Source: Dugong dugon
Lineage: Eukaryota; Chordata; Mammalia; Sirenia; Dugongidae
Direction of reading: 5' to 3'
Assembly (NCBI GenBank): GCA_030035585.1
Contig: CM057465.1
Span: 29,096,001-29,160,000 of the forward strand
Length of the DNA stretch: 64,000 nucleotides
Part shown: one piece after another, positions 22,553 to 33,097 of the stretch
Layout of the letters: each line of letters opens with the position of its first letter
Position numbering within the stretch: the stretch's first letter is position 1
The notes under the pieces: generated by a model
What the model was told of the DNA's origin: nothing
Databases searched by the model: none
What the model saw: the letters and a program-made list of their open reading frames with translations, nothing else
Program-made: the position numbers and the translations under genes

Positions 22553-22930
22553 GTATTAGGAGTCAGCAAACAATGCCTTTGGGCCAAATTTGATCAAGCC
22601 CACTTGTTTATGCATTGTCTATGGCTATATTGGAAACCTTAGGGGCTTAGAAGTTAAGAGTTTGGATGCTAACCAAAAGGTCGGCAGTTCGAATCCATCA
22701 GGCACCCCTTGGAAGCCCTATGGGGCAGTTCTACTCTGCCCTATAAGATTGTTATGAGTCAGAATCGACTCACTGGCAAGGTTTTTTTTTCTTTTTAATG
22801 GCTGTATTTGTGCTACAATGGCAGAGTTGTGTAGTTGCTACAGAGACTCTCTGGCCTGCAAAGACTGAAATATTTACTATCTGACCCATTACAGGAAAAA
22901 AAAAAAAAACCCTGTCAACCTCCTGCCTTT
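22553..22930 (+). mobile_element. hAT-Charlie-type MER relic, split by a SINE
   Basis: It starts near GTCAGCAAAC and ends near GTCAACCTCC, the two ends of a short non-autonomous hAT element. The middle contains GCATTGTCTATGGCT, GCTACAATGGCAGAGTTG and AATATTTACTATCTG. The SINE at 22632-22796 interrupts it. The exact MER subfamily is not certain. The minus-strand frame at 22770-22979 is noise. Confidence 0.7.
22632..22796 (+). mobile_element. AfroSINE inside a hAT relic
   Basis: A forward full-length copy. The B-box-like GTTCGAATCC is at about 22687-22696 and the tail AATCGACTCACTGGCAAGG precedes a T-run. ATGGCTATATT on the left and ATGGCTGTATT on the right are the probable target duplication with one mismatch. 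Confidence 0.9.
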
Positions 22931-23742
22931 GTAAACAGCCTGTGGTAAACACATTCTTAGCAAGTTCACGGAATAGCAAGAATGCTAATAGCAGTGTATC
23001 TGGAACTCAGTAAGCAGAATGGACATGTGGTGATGTGAGTCTATATGAAGTCTCTTCTGGTTCTTTTAGTTTTCTCAGTGAAATAGGAAACAATATCACC
23101 AGCGAGGAATGAAGACAAGGGAGAAAGAGTTGGACATTAAGAAGTATGAAAGTGTCTTCTAGAATACTGGGAGAGTTGAATGAACTAGAGAGATATGTTA
23201 TGATTACTGGGCAGCATTAGGGTTGTCTGAGGTTTGTTTCCATGAATATAAAGTCAAGCCAATCAGCTTGGTTGTATGTTTTTTCCAGCCACGTTGAGCT
23301 ACAGAGGTTAGGAAGAAATTTAACCCAGTATGGGATTTTTCCAAATAAATGTCATAAATGAAAGAATGGCAAGGGAATTGAGAGTATTTTCCATGATGTT
23401 TTATAATATTTGACTAAGGAATTTAATAAAGAGGGAAGTGAAGACAGGAAGAGGGAGAAGGACAGTGAAAATGTGATAGGATCAATGATTTGAAGATCAT
23501 GGGAGCAACCAGGCAGGAGTGACCATGAAAAATAGGAGGTGGTAGTCAAAAAATGGGAACGCATGAAACAAAAATTATGGAAGGGTGACTATTAACAACG
23601 ACCAGTTTAGGAAACATCCTTGGGAACAAATGGCTGAGATAGTGTGGAGGATAAAATCATTGGAGAAGTGTTCTTTAAAGGAGGCAGACAGTTGGATGGA
23701 TCAATCAACCCTCCAGCAAATGTTTCTCCTGTCCATGATAAA
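22931..23742. other. Unique DNA, no gene seen
   Basis: No transposon or gene recognised. Frames at 23352-23564 (minus) and 23585-23776 (plus) lack recognisable domains; the latter runs into a SINE. Confidence 0.5.
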
Positions 23743-23925
23743 AACCAGTTGCTATCAAGTTGATTCGGGCTCATGATAACCCCACATGTGTCAGAGTAAA
23801 ACTGTGCCCCATAGGGTTTTCAATGGCTGATTTTTCAGAAGTAGCGCACCAGGTCTTTCTTCCAAGGCACCCTTGGATAGACTCCAACGTTCAACCTTTC
23901 AGCTGGCAGCCGAGCTCCTGTCCGT
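23743..23925 (-). mobile_element. AfroSINE-type SINE (longer subfamily)
   Basis: A reversed copy with AAACCAGTTGCTATCAAGTTG, CAGAGTAAAACTGTGCC, TTTTTCAGAAGTAGCGC and CAACCTTTCAGCTGGCAGCC in order. Same subfamily as 59770-59954. Confidence 0.85.
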
Positions 23926-24526
23926 AATAGAAGCATTAAGTTGAATGGATATCCTTGTTAAGGATAAAATCATGAACTTTAATAGGTTCTTCTTTACCCT
24001 TTACCTACTTCCCAAGGTGTTTGTGGATTTGCAATTCCCAATGTCTGTAATGACAAATGCCTCTTTTTACCAAAGATTACTTCTTTCTTTCCTCCTAAGT
24101 AGTGGGCTGGCATATGGTAAGTACTCTCCCTTTCTTCTTATTTTTTTTCTCTTTAATTCTTAATGGTATGAGTCTCTACTAATTGAAACTTCATAGAGAA
24201 TTTCAGGGTATGCTCATGCCTTCAAGCAGGCTAATGTAGGCTAGGAAATCCTGGGTATGTGTGGCTCCAGACAGCACTTATTTTGCCTTTTTCCAGTTCT
24301 CTTTCCTTTATTCTCCACTGCCTTGAATTTCATCTTTAAAAACTAATCTTACAACTAAGCTGCAAGTTATTTTCATCATATTTCTGCCAGGAAGTTAAGA
24401 ACATCATAAGCTCCTTTGGCTGATATTTTACTTTGCCAAAAACTTGATTTAAAGCTCAAAGCCAGTAAAACCCAGTCCTGACACCCCTTGACCCTCACTT
24501 TACACACTATTTTTAGGGTGTGTTTC
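23926..24526. other. Unique DNA, no gene seen
   Basis: Nothing recognised. The 72-codon frame at 23945-24163 has no family features. Confidence 0.5.
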
Positions 24527-24695
24527 TTTTATTATTATTATTGTGGTCAAAACATACATAACAAAACATTTGCCAATTCAACAATTTTTACTTGAATAAT
24601 TCAAAGACTTTGAGTACATTCATCATCTTGTGCAACCGTTATCAACATCCTTTTCTGAATTACTCCACTGCTATTAACAGAAACTCAGTGTCATG
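24527..24695 (-). mobile_element. Old L1 3' end fragment
   Basis: A reversed mammalian L1 tail: TTATTATTGTGGTCAAAACA, then TACATAACAAAACATTTGCC and GAGTACATTCATCATCTTGTG. Confidence 0.75.
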
Positions 24696-25490
24696 GTGGG
24701 ATTCTTTTAAGCTTTCTGTAATATTACTTTTCCCTAAATGTTGAGAAATGATCTTTTTTTTTTTGCTTGTTCAATTCATAGTTGAAATTCTTCCTCCATT
24801 GGCACCCACTCTACATACACTTATCAAAAATTCAGAGCCTTCCCTCTCTAGAATCATTCAAAACAAGCTGCATATCTTGTCTCAGTGACTGAGTGAGGCT
24901 ATAGTCTTAGCGAACCAATGTGAAGAATGCCAGACCCAGATGTATTCTGGGTCTTCTTAACCACCAATTCTGCAATTGCTCATGGATCTTTCCTTTTACT
25001 ATAGTAGTGAAACATGTCTTTTAAAACTGTGTGTTGAATGAACAAAAAGTACAGATCACTCTCCGTGGGTTTTTCCTACCGATATTGCTCCTAGAAAACA
25101 ATCTGTGTGAGTCAGACTCAGATTCATGCAGTGAAGAGAGCTCTGGCTTTCTGGATGCAACATCATTCTCAAAACTTCCAGAGCCCTGGTAATCCACGTC
25201 CCACTTTCATTCCTGTCAGCACCATAACCTCTTCCTGCTGAGAAAGTGTTCCCAAAACCATGACTGTTCATAATGGACTCATTCATATTTTTCATACCAC
25301 TTTCCTAAGAGCCTGAGTGGTGTACTAAAGGCGATTCCAACATTTTTCTTACTCTGTCCGTTTAGCCAATAGACATGTTGAGTGAGTCATATCGGATATT
25401 CCACGCCAATTGATTGCGCATTTAACTACAGCCCCTACCAACATTGTATTGCACAGAAGACCTGCCCAGATGATCTCAGTCAACATACAG
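24696..25490. other. Unique DNA, no gene seen
   Basis: No repeat recognised. A 79-codon minus-strand frame at 25056-25295 has no known domain and no independent support. Confidence 0.5.
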
Positions 25491-25496
25491 ATGGAT

Positions 25497-26370
25497 ATTG
25501 TTGTTTGGTGCCATGGAGTTGGTTCAAACTCATAGTGACCCTATGTACAACAGAATGAAAAACTGCCCAGCCCTGCACCATCCCCACAATCCTTGCTATA
25601 TGCTTGAACCCATTGTTGCAGCCACTGTGTCAATCCATCTTGTTGAGGGTCTTCCTGTCTTTCACTGACCCTCTACTTTACCTAGCTTGATGTTCTTCTC
25701 CAGGAACATGTCCCTCCTAACAACATGTCCAAAGTACATGAGACAAAGTCTCACTATTCTCGCTTATAAGGAGCATTCTGGCTCTATTTCCAAGACAAAT
25801 TTATCCATTCTTCTGGCAGTCCATGGTATATTCAATATTCTTCGTTGACACCATAATTCAAAGGCAAAAATTCTTCTTTCGTCTTCTTTATTCATTATTT
25901 AGTTTTTGCAAGCATATGAGGTGATTGAAAATGCCATAGCTTGGGTCAGGTGCATCTTACTCCTTAAAATGACATCTTTGCCCAATGTAACACATCGTTT
26001 GATTTCCTGACTGCTGCTTCCATGGGTGTTGATTGGGGATCCAAGTAAAATGAAATCCTTGACAACTTCAATCTTTTCTCTGTTTCTCATGATGTTGCTT
26101 ATTGGTCCAATTGTGAGGATTTTTATTTTCTTTATGCTGAGGTGTAATCCATACTGAAGGCCGTGGTCTTTGATCTTCACCTGTAAGTGCTTCAAGTCCT
26201 CTTCACTTTCAGCAAGCAAGGTTGTGTAATCTGCATAATGCAGGTTGTTAATGAGTTTTCCTCCAATCTTGGTGCCCATTTTTCTTCATATACTCCAGCT
26301 TCTTGGATTATTTGCTCAGCACATAGATTGAATAGGTATGGTGAAAGGATACTACCCTGATGCACACACT
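25497..26370 (-). pseudogene. RTE-class LINE 3' part (first segment of duplicated RTE)
   Basis: It begins with the reversed RTE 3'UTR (GGTTCAAACTCATAGTGACC) and continues into the C-terminal and mid reverse transcriptase. On the minus strand, about 26240-25900 encodes the catalytic region in altered form (a YADYTTLL-like run in place of YADDTTLL), QYGLHLSIKK, then KIEVVKDFILLG and SSSQEIKRC. The second catalytic aspartate is lost. It ends abruptly at about 26370, where the sequence steps back about 400 bp in RTE coordinates. Confidence 0.9.
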
Positions 26371-26541
26371 TTAAAAAGGTTTTTGGCAGTAGATTTGACC
26401 AATGCAACACATCATTTGATTTCCTGAATGCTGCTTCTGTGGGTGTTGATTGTGGATCCAAGTAAAATGAAATGTATGACAACTTCAATCTTTTCTCCAT
26501 TTATCATGATGTTGCTTATTGATCCAGTTGTGAGGATTTTT
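26371..26541 (-). pseudogene. RTE second segment, left of the L1 stack
   Basis: It repeats an RTE region already present in 25497-26370 (the CACATCATTTGATTTCCTGA block is the same part as 25990-26010). It runs to the L1 insertion site GTTGTGAGGATTTTT. It resumes at 39333 on the far side of 12.8 kb of L1. The 16-bp word AGTTGTGAGGATTTTT is found at both edges (26526 and 39333). Confidence 0.9.
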
Positions 26542-26693
26542 TTTTTATTAAACAAAAAATTTTTTTTATTGTACTTTAGATGAAGGTTTACAGAACAAAT
26601 AGTTTCTCTTAAACAGTCAGTACACATATTGTTTCATGAAATTGGTTAACAACCCCACGACATGTCAACATGCTCCCTTCTTGACCTTGAGGA
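26542..26693 (-). mobile_element. 3' end of the outer, ORF2-less L1
   Basis: A T-rich tail followed by the terminal L1 unit (TGAAGGTTTACAGAACAAAT). It stops at CCTTGAGGA, and a GAGGA-containing word recurs at 35050. The remainder of this L1 continues at 35050-39332. Confidence 0.8.
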
Positions 26694-27877
26694 ATTTTTT
26701 TTTTTTTTTTAATATTTTATTGTACTTCAGGTGAAGGCTTACAGAACAAATAGTTTCTCATGAAACAGTAGTACACATGTTGTTTTATGACATTGGTTAA
26801 CAACCCCACAACATATTAACCCTCTAACTTCTCAACCATTTTTTTTTGGTGAAAATACACATAGCCAAAGATACACCATTTCAAAAATTTCTACATACAC
26901 AGTTCAGTGACATTGACTACGCTCTTCCAATTGTGCTGCTATTCTCACTTAAGATTAAGGCTTACAGAACAAAATAGTTCCTCGTTTAACATTTACTACA
27001 AATGTTGCCCTATGACAGTGGTTAATAATCTCACAACACATCAACAATATCCTTACTCAACCCTGGGTTCCCTATCACCAGCTTCCTTGTCCCCTTCTGC
27101 TTTCTGGCCCTTGTCACTGGACTCCTGTACCTGATTAGTCTCATTTGGTTTTACGGGGTTGTCCACTCCCAGGCTGAACACTGAACCTTGGAGGTAACTT
27201 CACCACTGAGCTAAAAGGGGGTCTCGGGGCCATACTCTCGAGGTTTCTCCAGTCTCCTTTAGGCCAGTAAATCTGGTCTTTTTTTTTTTTGTGAGTTAGA
27301 ATTTTACTCTACATCCTTCTCCAGCTCTGTCCAGAACCCTCTGTTGTGATCCTGGTCAGAGCAGTCAGAGGTGGTAGCCGGGCACCATCTAGCTGTACTG
27401 GACTCAGTCTGGTGGAGGCCTTGGTAGCTGTGGACAATTAGTCCTTCGGACTAGTCTTTTCCTTGTATCCTGTTCTCTTCATTCTCCCTTGCTCCCGAAG
27501 GCGTGAGACCAGTGGAATATCTTAGATGGCCGCTCACAGGCTTTTAAGACCCCAGACACTACTCACCAAGGTAGAATGTAGAGCATTGTCTTTATAAGCT
27601 GTGTCATGCCAATTGAGCTAGATGTTCTCTGAGATCATAGTCCCCAGAGCCTTCCGCCCAGCAATTCAGTCCCTCAGGGAGTTTGGATGTGTCTCTGGGG
27701 CTTCCATGACCTTTCCTTGTACAGGTTGTGCTAGTTTCCCCCGTATTGTGTACTGTCTCACCCTTCACCCAAGATACCACTTATCTATTGCCTATTTAGT
27801 ATTTCCCCTCAACCCCTCCCATCCCTGGTAACCAACAAAGATTGTTACATTTTGTGTGTGAACTTTTTCATGGCTTT
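26694..27877 (-). mobile_element. 3'UTR of the inner 8.36-kb L1
   Basis: The tail starts with a T-run at about 26695-26710. The 3'UTR is a patchwork like that at 373-2108: a terminal unit at 26712-26838, an oligo(T) run at 26839-26846, a foreign-looking module at 26847-26951, then a diverged copy of the terminal unit. The frames at 26907-27134 and 27622-27831 lie in this untranslated region and are not genes. Confidence 0.9.
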
Positions 27878-30800
27878 TTACAAAAGAGTTCTCATACAAT
27901 ATTTGTCCTTTTGTGATTGACTTATTTGACACAGCATAATGTCCTCCAGTTTCATCCATGTTATGAGATGGTTCACAGATTCATTGTTATTCTTTCTCGT
28001 TGCATAGTACTCCATTGTGTGTATATACCATAGTTTGTTTATCCATTCATCTGTTGATGGGCATCTAGGTTGTTTCCATGGTTTTGCTATTGTGAACAAT
28101 GCTGCCATGAACATAGGTGTGCATATGTCTATTCAAGTGATGGCTCTTATTTCCCTAGGATATATTCCTAGGAGTGGGATTGCTGGATAGAATGGTATGT
28201 CTATTTCTAGCTTCCTGAGGAAGCGCCATATCATTTTCCAAAATGGTTGTATCTTTTTGCATTCCCACCAGCAGTGCATAAGAGTTCTGATCTCCCTGCA
28301 GCCCCTCCAACATTTATTATTTCCAGTGTTTTTGATTCGTGCCAGTAATGTCGGGGTGAGATGGTATTTCATTGTGGTTTTAATTTGCATTTCTCTAACG
28401 GCTAGTGATTGCGAGCATTTCCTCATGTGTCTGTTGGCCATTTGAATGTCTTCTTTGGTGAAGTGTCTGTTCATTTCCTTTGCCCATTTTTTAAAAGGAT
28501 TATTTGTCTTTTTGTTGTAGAGGTGTTGGATTTTTTGTAGACTATGGAGATTAGACCTTTGTCTGACTTGTACTGTCCAAAAATTTTTTCCCAGTCTGTA
28601 GGTTCTCTTTTTACTCTTTTGGTGAAGTCTTTTGAAGAGCATAGGTGTTTGATTTTTAGAAAATCCCATTTATCTAGCTTATCTGTTGGGGTTTGTGCAT
28701 TGATGGTTATGGTTTGTATCCTGTTAATGCCATGTATTAAGGACTGAAGTGTTGGTCCTATTTTTTCTTCTATGAACTTCATAGTTTTAGGCTTTATATT
28801 CAGGTCTTTGATCCATTTTGAAGTAGTTTTTGTATACGGTGTGAGGTATGGGTCCTGTTTCATTTTTTTGCAAATGGATATCCAGTTTTGCCAGCACCAT
28901 TTGTTAAAAAGACTGTCTTTTCCCCATCTGATGGACTTTGGGCCCTTGTCAAAGATCAGGTGACCGTAGGTGGATGGATTTACATCTGGGTCTCAATTCA
29001 GTCCATTGGTCAATGTATCTGTCATTGCACCAGTACCAGCCTGTTTTGACTACTGTAACTGTGTGGTAGGTTCTGAAGTCAGGTAGTGTGAGTCCTCCAA
29101 CTTTATTCTTCTTCTTCAGTAGTGCTTTACTTATTCGGGGCTTCTTCCCTTTCCATATAAAGTTAATGATTAGTTTTTCCATCTCTTTGAAGAATGTTGT
29201 TGGTATTTGGATCAGGATTGCATTGTATTTGTAAATTGCTTTGGGTAGAATTGACATTTTCACAATATTGAGTCTGCCTATCCATGAGCATGGTGTGTTT
29301 TTCCATTTACGTAGATCCCTTTGGGTTTCATGCAGTAGTTTTTCGTAGTTTTCTTTGCATAGGTATTTTACATCACTGGTCAGATTTATTTGTAAGTATT
29401 TTATCCTTTTTGGGGCTATTGAAAATGGTATTGTTTTCCTGATTTCCTTTTCATCATTCTCCTTACTGGTGTATAGGAATCCAACTGATTTTTGAATGTT
29501 TATCTTGTACCCTGCTACTCTGCTGAATCTTTCTATTAGTTCCAGTAGACTTCTCGTGGAGTCTTTAGCGTTTTCTATGTATAGTATCATATCATCTGCA
29601 AACAGGGAGAGTTTAACTTCTTCATTACCAATTTGGATGCCCTTTCTTTCTTTTTCTTGCCTTATTGCTCTAGCTAGAACTTTCAGCACAATATAAATGG
29701 GAGTGGTGATAAAGGGCATCCTTGTCTTGTTCCTGTTTTCAAGGGGAATGTTTTCAGCCTCTCTCCATTAAGAATGATGTTGGCTGTTGGTTTTGCATAG
29801 ATGCCCTTTATTATGTTGAGAAATTTCCCTTCTATACCTACTTTATTGAGAGTTTTTATCAGGAATGGGTGTTGGACTTTGTCAAATGCCTTTTCTGCGT
29901 CAATTGAGATGATCATGTGATTCCTTTGTTTCCTTTTATTTATGTGGTGGATTACGTTGATTGATTTTCTAATGTTGAACCATCCTTGCATACCTGGTAT
30001 GAATCCTACTTGGTTGTGGTGTATTATTATTTTGATATGATGCTGAATTCTATTGGCTAGAATTTTGTTCAGAATTTTTGCATCTATATTCATGAGAGAT
30101 ATCGGTCTGTAATTTTCCTTTTTTGGTATGTTTTTGCCTGGTTTTGGTATCAGCATTATGCTGGCTTCATAGAATGAATTTGGAAGTGTTGCTTTCTTTT
30201 CTATGCTCTGAAATAGCTTGAGTAGAACTGGTACAAGCTCTTCTGTAAATGTTTTGTAGAATTCTCCAGTGAAGCCATCTGGGCCAGGGCTTTTTTTGGT
30301 TGGGAGTTTTTTTATTACCTTTTCAATGTCTTCTCTTGTTATGGGTCTGTTCAGATTTTCAACATCACTCTGTTTTAGTTTGGGTAGGCCGTGTGATTCT
30401 AGAAATTTATCCATTTTCTCTAGGTTTTCAAATGTGTTGGAGTATAGTTTTTCATAATATTCTGTTATAATCCTTTTTATTTCAGTTGGGTCTCTTGTAA
30501 TGTCCCCCATTTCATTTCTTATTTGGGTTATTTGCGTCCTCTCCTGTTTTTCGTTTGTCATTCTGGCCAGTGGTTTGTCGATTTTGTTGATTCTTTCAAA
30601 GAACCAAATTTTGGTTTTGTTGATTCTTTCTATTGTTTTTCTGTTCTCTATTTCATTTATTTCTGCTCTGATCTTTACTATCTCCTTTCTTCCAGTGGTT
30701 GTGGGCTTGTATTTGTTTGAGTTCTGTAGTTAATGTTTTGATTTTGTCCCTTTCTTGTTTTTTGATATGTGCAGCTATTGCTATAAATTGTCCTCTGAGT

Positions 30801-31775
30801 ACTGCCTTTGCTGTGTCCCAAAGGTTTTGGTATGATGTGTTTTCATTCTCATTTGATTCTAGGAATTTTTTGATTCCATCTCTGATTTATTCTATTACCC
30901 ACTGACGTGTAAGCAGGGTATTATTCAGTTTCCATGTAATTGATTTTTTTTCCTTGCTCTTTCTAGTGTTAATTTCTACTTTGATGGCATTGTGGTCAGA
31001 GAAGATACTTTGAATTATCTAAACGTTTTGGATCTTGTTGAGGATTGCTCTGTGGCCTAAGATGTGGTCTATTCTGGAGAACGTTCCATGTGCATTGGAA
31101 AAGAACGTGTAATTTGCAGCAGTTGGATGGAGTGTTGTATATATGTCTATGAGGTCAAGTTCACTGATTGTGCCCTTTAGGTCTTCTGTATCTTTGCTGA
31201 GTTTCTTCTTAGTTGTTCTGTCCTTTACTGAGAGTGGTGTGTTGAAGTCTCCTACTATTATTGTGGAACTGTCAATTTCTCTTTTCAGTGTTGTTAGAGT
31301 TTGTTTTATGTATTTTGGAGCCCTGTCATTGGGTGCGTAGATGTTTATTATGGTTATGTCTTCATGATGGATCATCCCCTTAATCATTATATAGTGTCAT
31401 TCTTTGTCTTTTATGGTAGATTTTGTTTTAAAGTCTATTTTATCTGAGATTAGAATTGCCACTCCTGCTCTTTTTTGGTAGTTGTTAGCTTGATATTTTT
31501 TTTTTCCAATCTTTGACTTTTAATAAATTCACATCTTTGTTTCAAAGGTGTGTCTCTTGTAGACAGCATATTGATGGATCCTGTTTTCTTATCCATTCTG
31601 CCATTCTCTGTCTCTTTATGGGTGCATTGAGTCGATTTACATTCAGTGTAATTATTGATAGATGTGAGTTTGTTGCTGTTATTTTGTAGTGCTTTTTTTT
31701 TGTGGTGCTGAAGTTTTCTTTGTTCTTCTTACACTCTTGTGCTGAGTTACTTTTGTTTGTGGATTTTGTGTTCAT
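27878..31775 (-). pseudogene. L1 ORF2 remnant (endonuclease and reverse transcriptase)
   Basis: Full-length in extent (~3.9 kb; about 1,280 codons is usual) but broken. The start at 31775 leads into the endonuclease domain with ITLNVNRLNAPIKR and CCLQETHL. The frame shifts and resumes at 31387-31019, which includes the GDFNTPLS and SRIDHILGH motifs. The reverse transcriptase starts at 30561 with [27 protein letters not shown] and [12 protein letters not shown], ends that frame at RQGCPLS and, after a frameshift near 29700, continues at 29719-28949 with the catalytic FADD at 29602-29591. Later pieces at 28863-28471, 28669-28133 and 28114-27878 give the C-terminus. At least four frame breaks; not active. 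Confidence 0.93.
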
Positions 31776-32103
31776 TTCTTTTGTTTTTGTAGGTTTTGTT
31801 TTTGCTGAGACTTTATGTTTTTTTTATTTTTATGAGTTCTTTTGTTAACTTTCTTTGTGGTTACCATGAATTTTACCCTTATCTTGCTAAGTTTGAAGCA
31901 GTCTATCATTACTTGGTATCGCCTTGCCTTCCTCTCCATTAGAAGGGTCTCTACCTATGCCGTTTATTCCGTCTTTTAGTGTGTTGATGTTGTTGTCATT
32001 TATTGATTAACTGCTCTGATTCCCTGTTTTTTTTCTTTTGATTTTGGATAGTCCTCCAGAGTTCATTTCCTAGTTTGGTATCTGGCTCGTACGATCCTGC
32101 ATC

Positions 32104-33097
32104 CTATGTTCTGCCAGTGAACTGAAGCTGTTTGTCCTCAAATCGAAGAACCCCCTTTAATAATTCTTGTAAGTTTGGTTTGACTTTTACATATTCCCTG
32201 AATTTCTGTTTATCTGGAAATGACCTAATTTCACCATCAAATTTGAACGAGAGTTTTGCAGGATATATTATTGGCTGACAATTTTTTTCTTTCAAGATTT
32301 TATATATGTCATCCCATTGCCTTCTTGCCTGCATGGTTTCTGCCAAATAATCTGAGCTTTGTCTTATTGTTTCTCCTGTATGTGGCTTCTTGTTTTTCAC
32401 GAGCTGCTCTCAGGATGCTTTGCTTGTCTTTAGTTTCGGCAAGTGTGAATATGATATGCCTTGGTGATTTTCTTCTGGGGTTTATCCTATATGGGGTTCA
32501 TTGAGCTTCTTGGATGGCCAGCTTTTCATCTTTCGTGATATTGGGGAAGTTTTCTGTCAACAGTTCCTCAATGATCTTCTCTGTGTTTTCTGTTTTCTCC
32601 TCCTGTTCTGGAATTCCAATGACTCGTAAATTTTTGCTTTTAATTGTGTCCCACATAACTCTCATGGTCTCTTCATTTTTCCTTGTTCTTTTTTCTGAGT
32701 TTTCCTGAAACAGAGTTGTATCCAAGTGTTTGTCTTCAATTCCACTGATCCTGTCTTCCACCATTTCAATTCTGCTTCCCAGCCCTTCTATGACATCATC
32801 CATTTCTGAAATCTTGTTGCTTCTCTTTTGGATTTCTAATAGTTGTCTTTGTGTAATTTCTAGTTGTGAATTTAGTTTGGCATTTTGTTCCTGCACCATC
32901 TTCCTGAATTCTTCCAATTTTTTGTCTGTATTTTCCATGAATTTGTCTATTTTTTCCTCATGTTTGTCAGCTTTTTGCCTCAGTTCTTGGAGAATTCCGA
33001 GTATTAGAGATTTGAATTCTCTATCAGGTAGTTCTAGTGCATTTTCTTCCACAGGAGAGTCATCTGGTGTTTTATTTTGGACGCCTACATGAACCAC
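32104..33097 (-). pseudogene. L1 ORF1 remnant
   Basis: About 994 bp from an ATG at 33097. The first 199 codons (33097-32498) hold a Lys/Glu-rich heptad-like coiled coil at roughly residues 20-130, then the RNA-recognition region with LRVIGIPE near residue 160. A TGA in the original frame ends this piece, and a one-base frameshift near 32400 separates the C-terminal 98 codons, which contain QARRQWDD, YPAKLSFKF and SFPDKQKFREYV. One stop and one frameshift are enough to inactivate it. It is the best-preserved ORF1 in the window. Confidence 0.92.

Noticed and set aside
22680..22700. tRNA gene suggested by a B-box-like GTTCGAATCC
   Set aside because: It belongs to an AfroSINE head; no cloverleaf with acceptor stem can be built.
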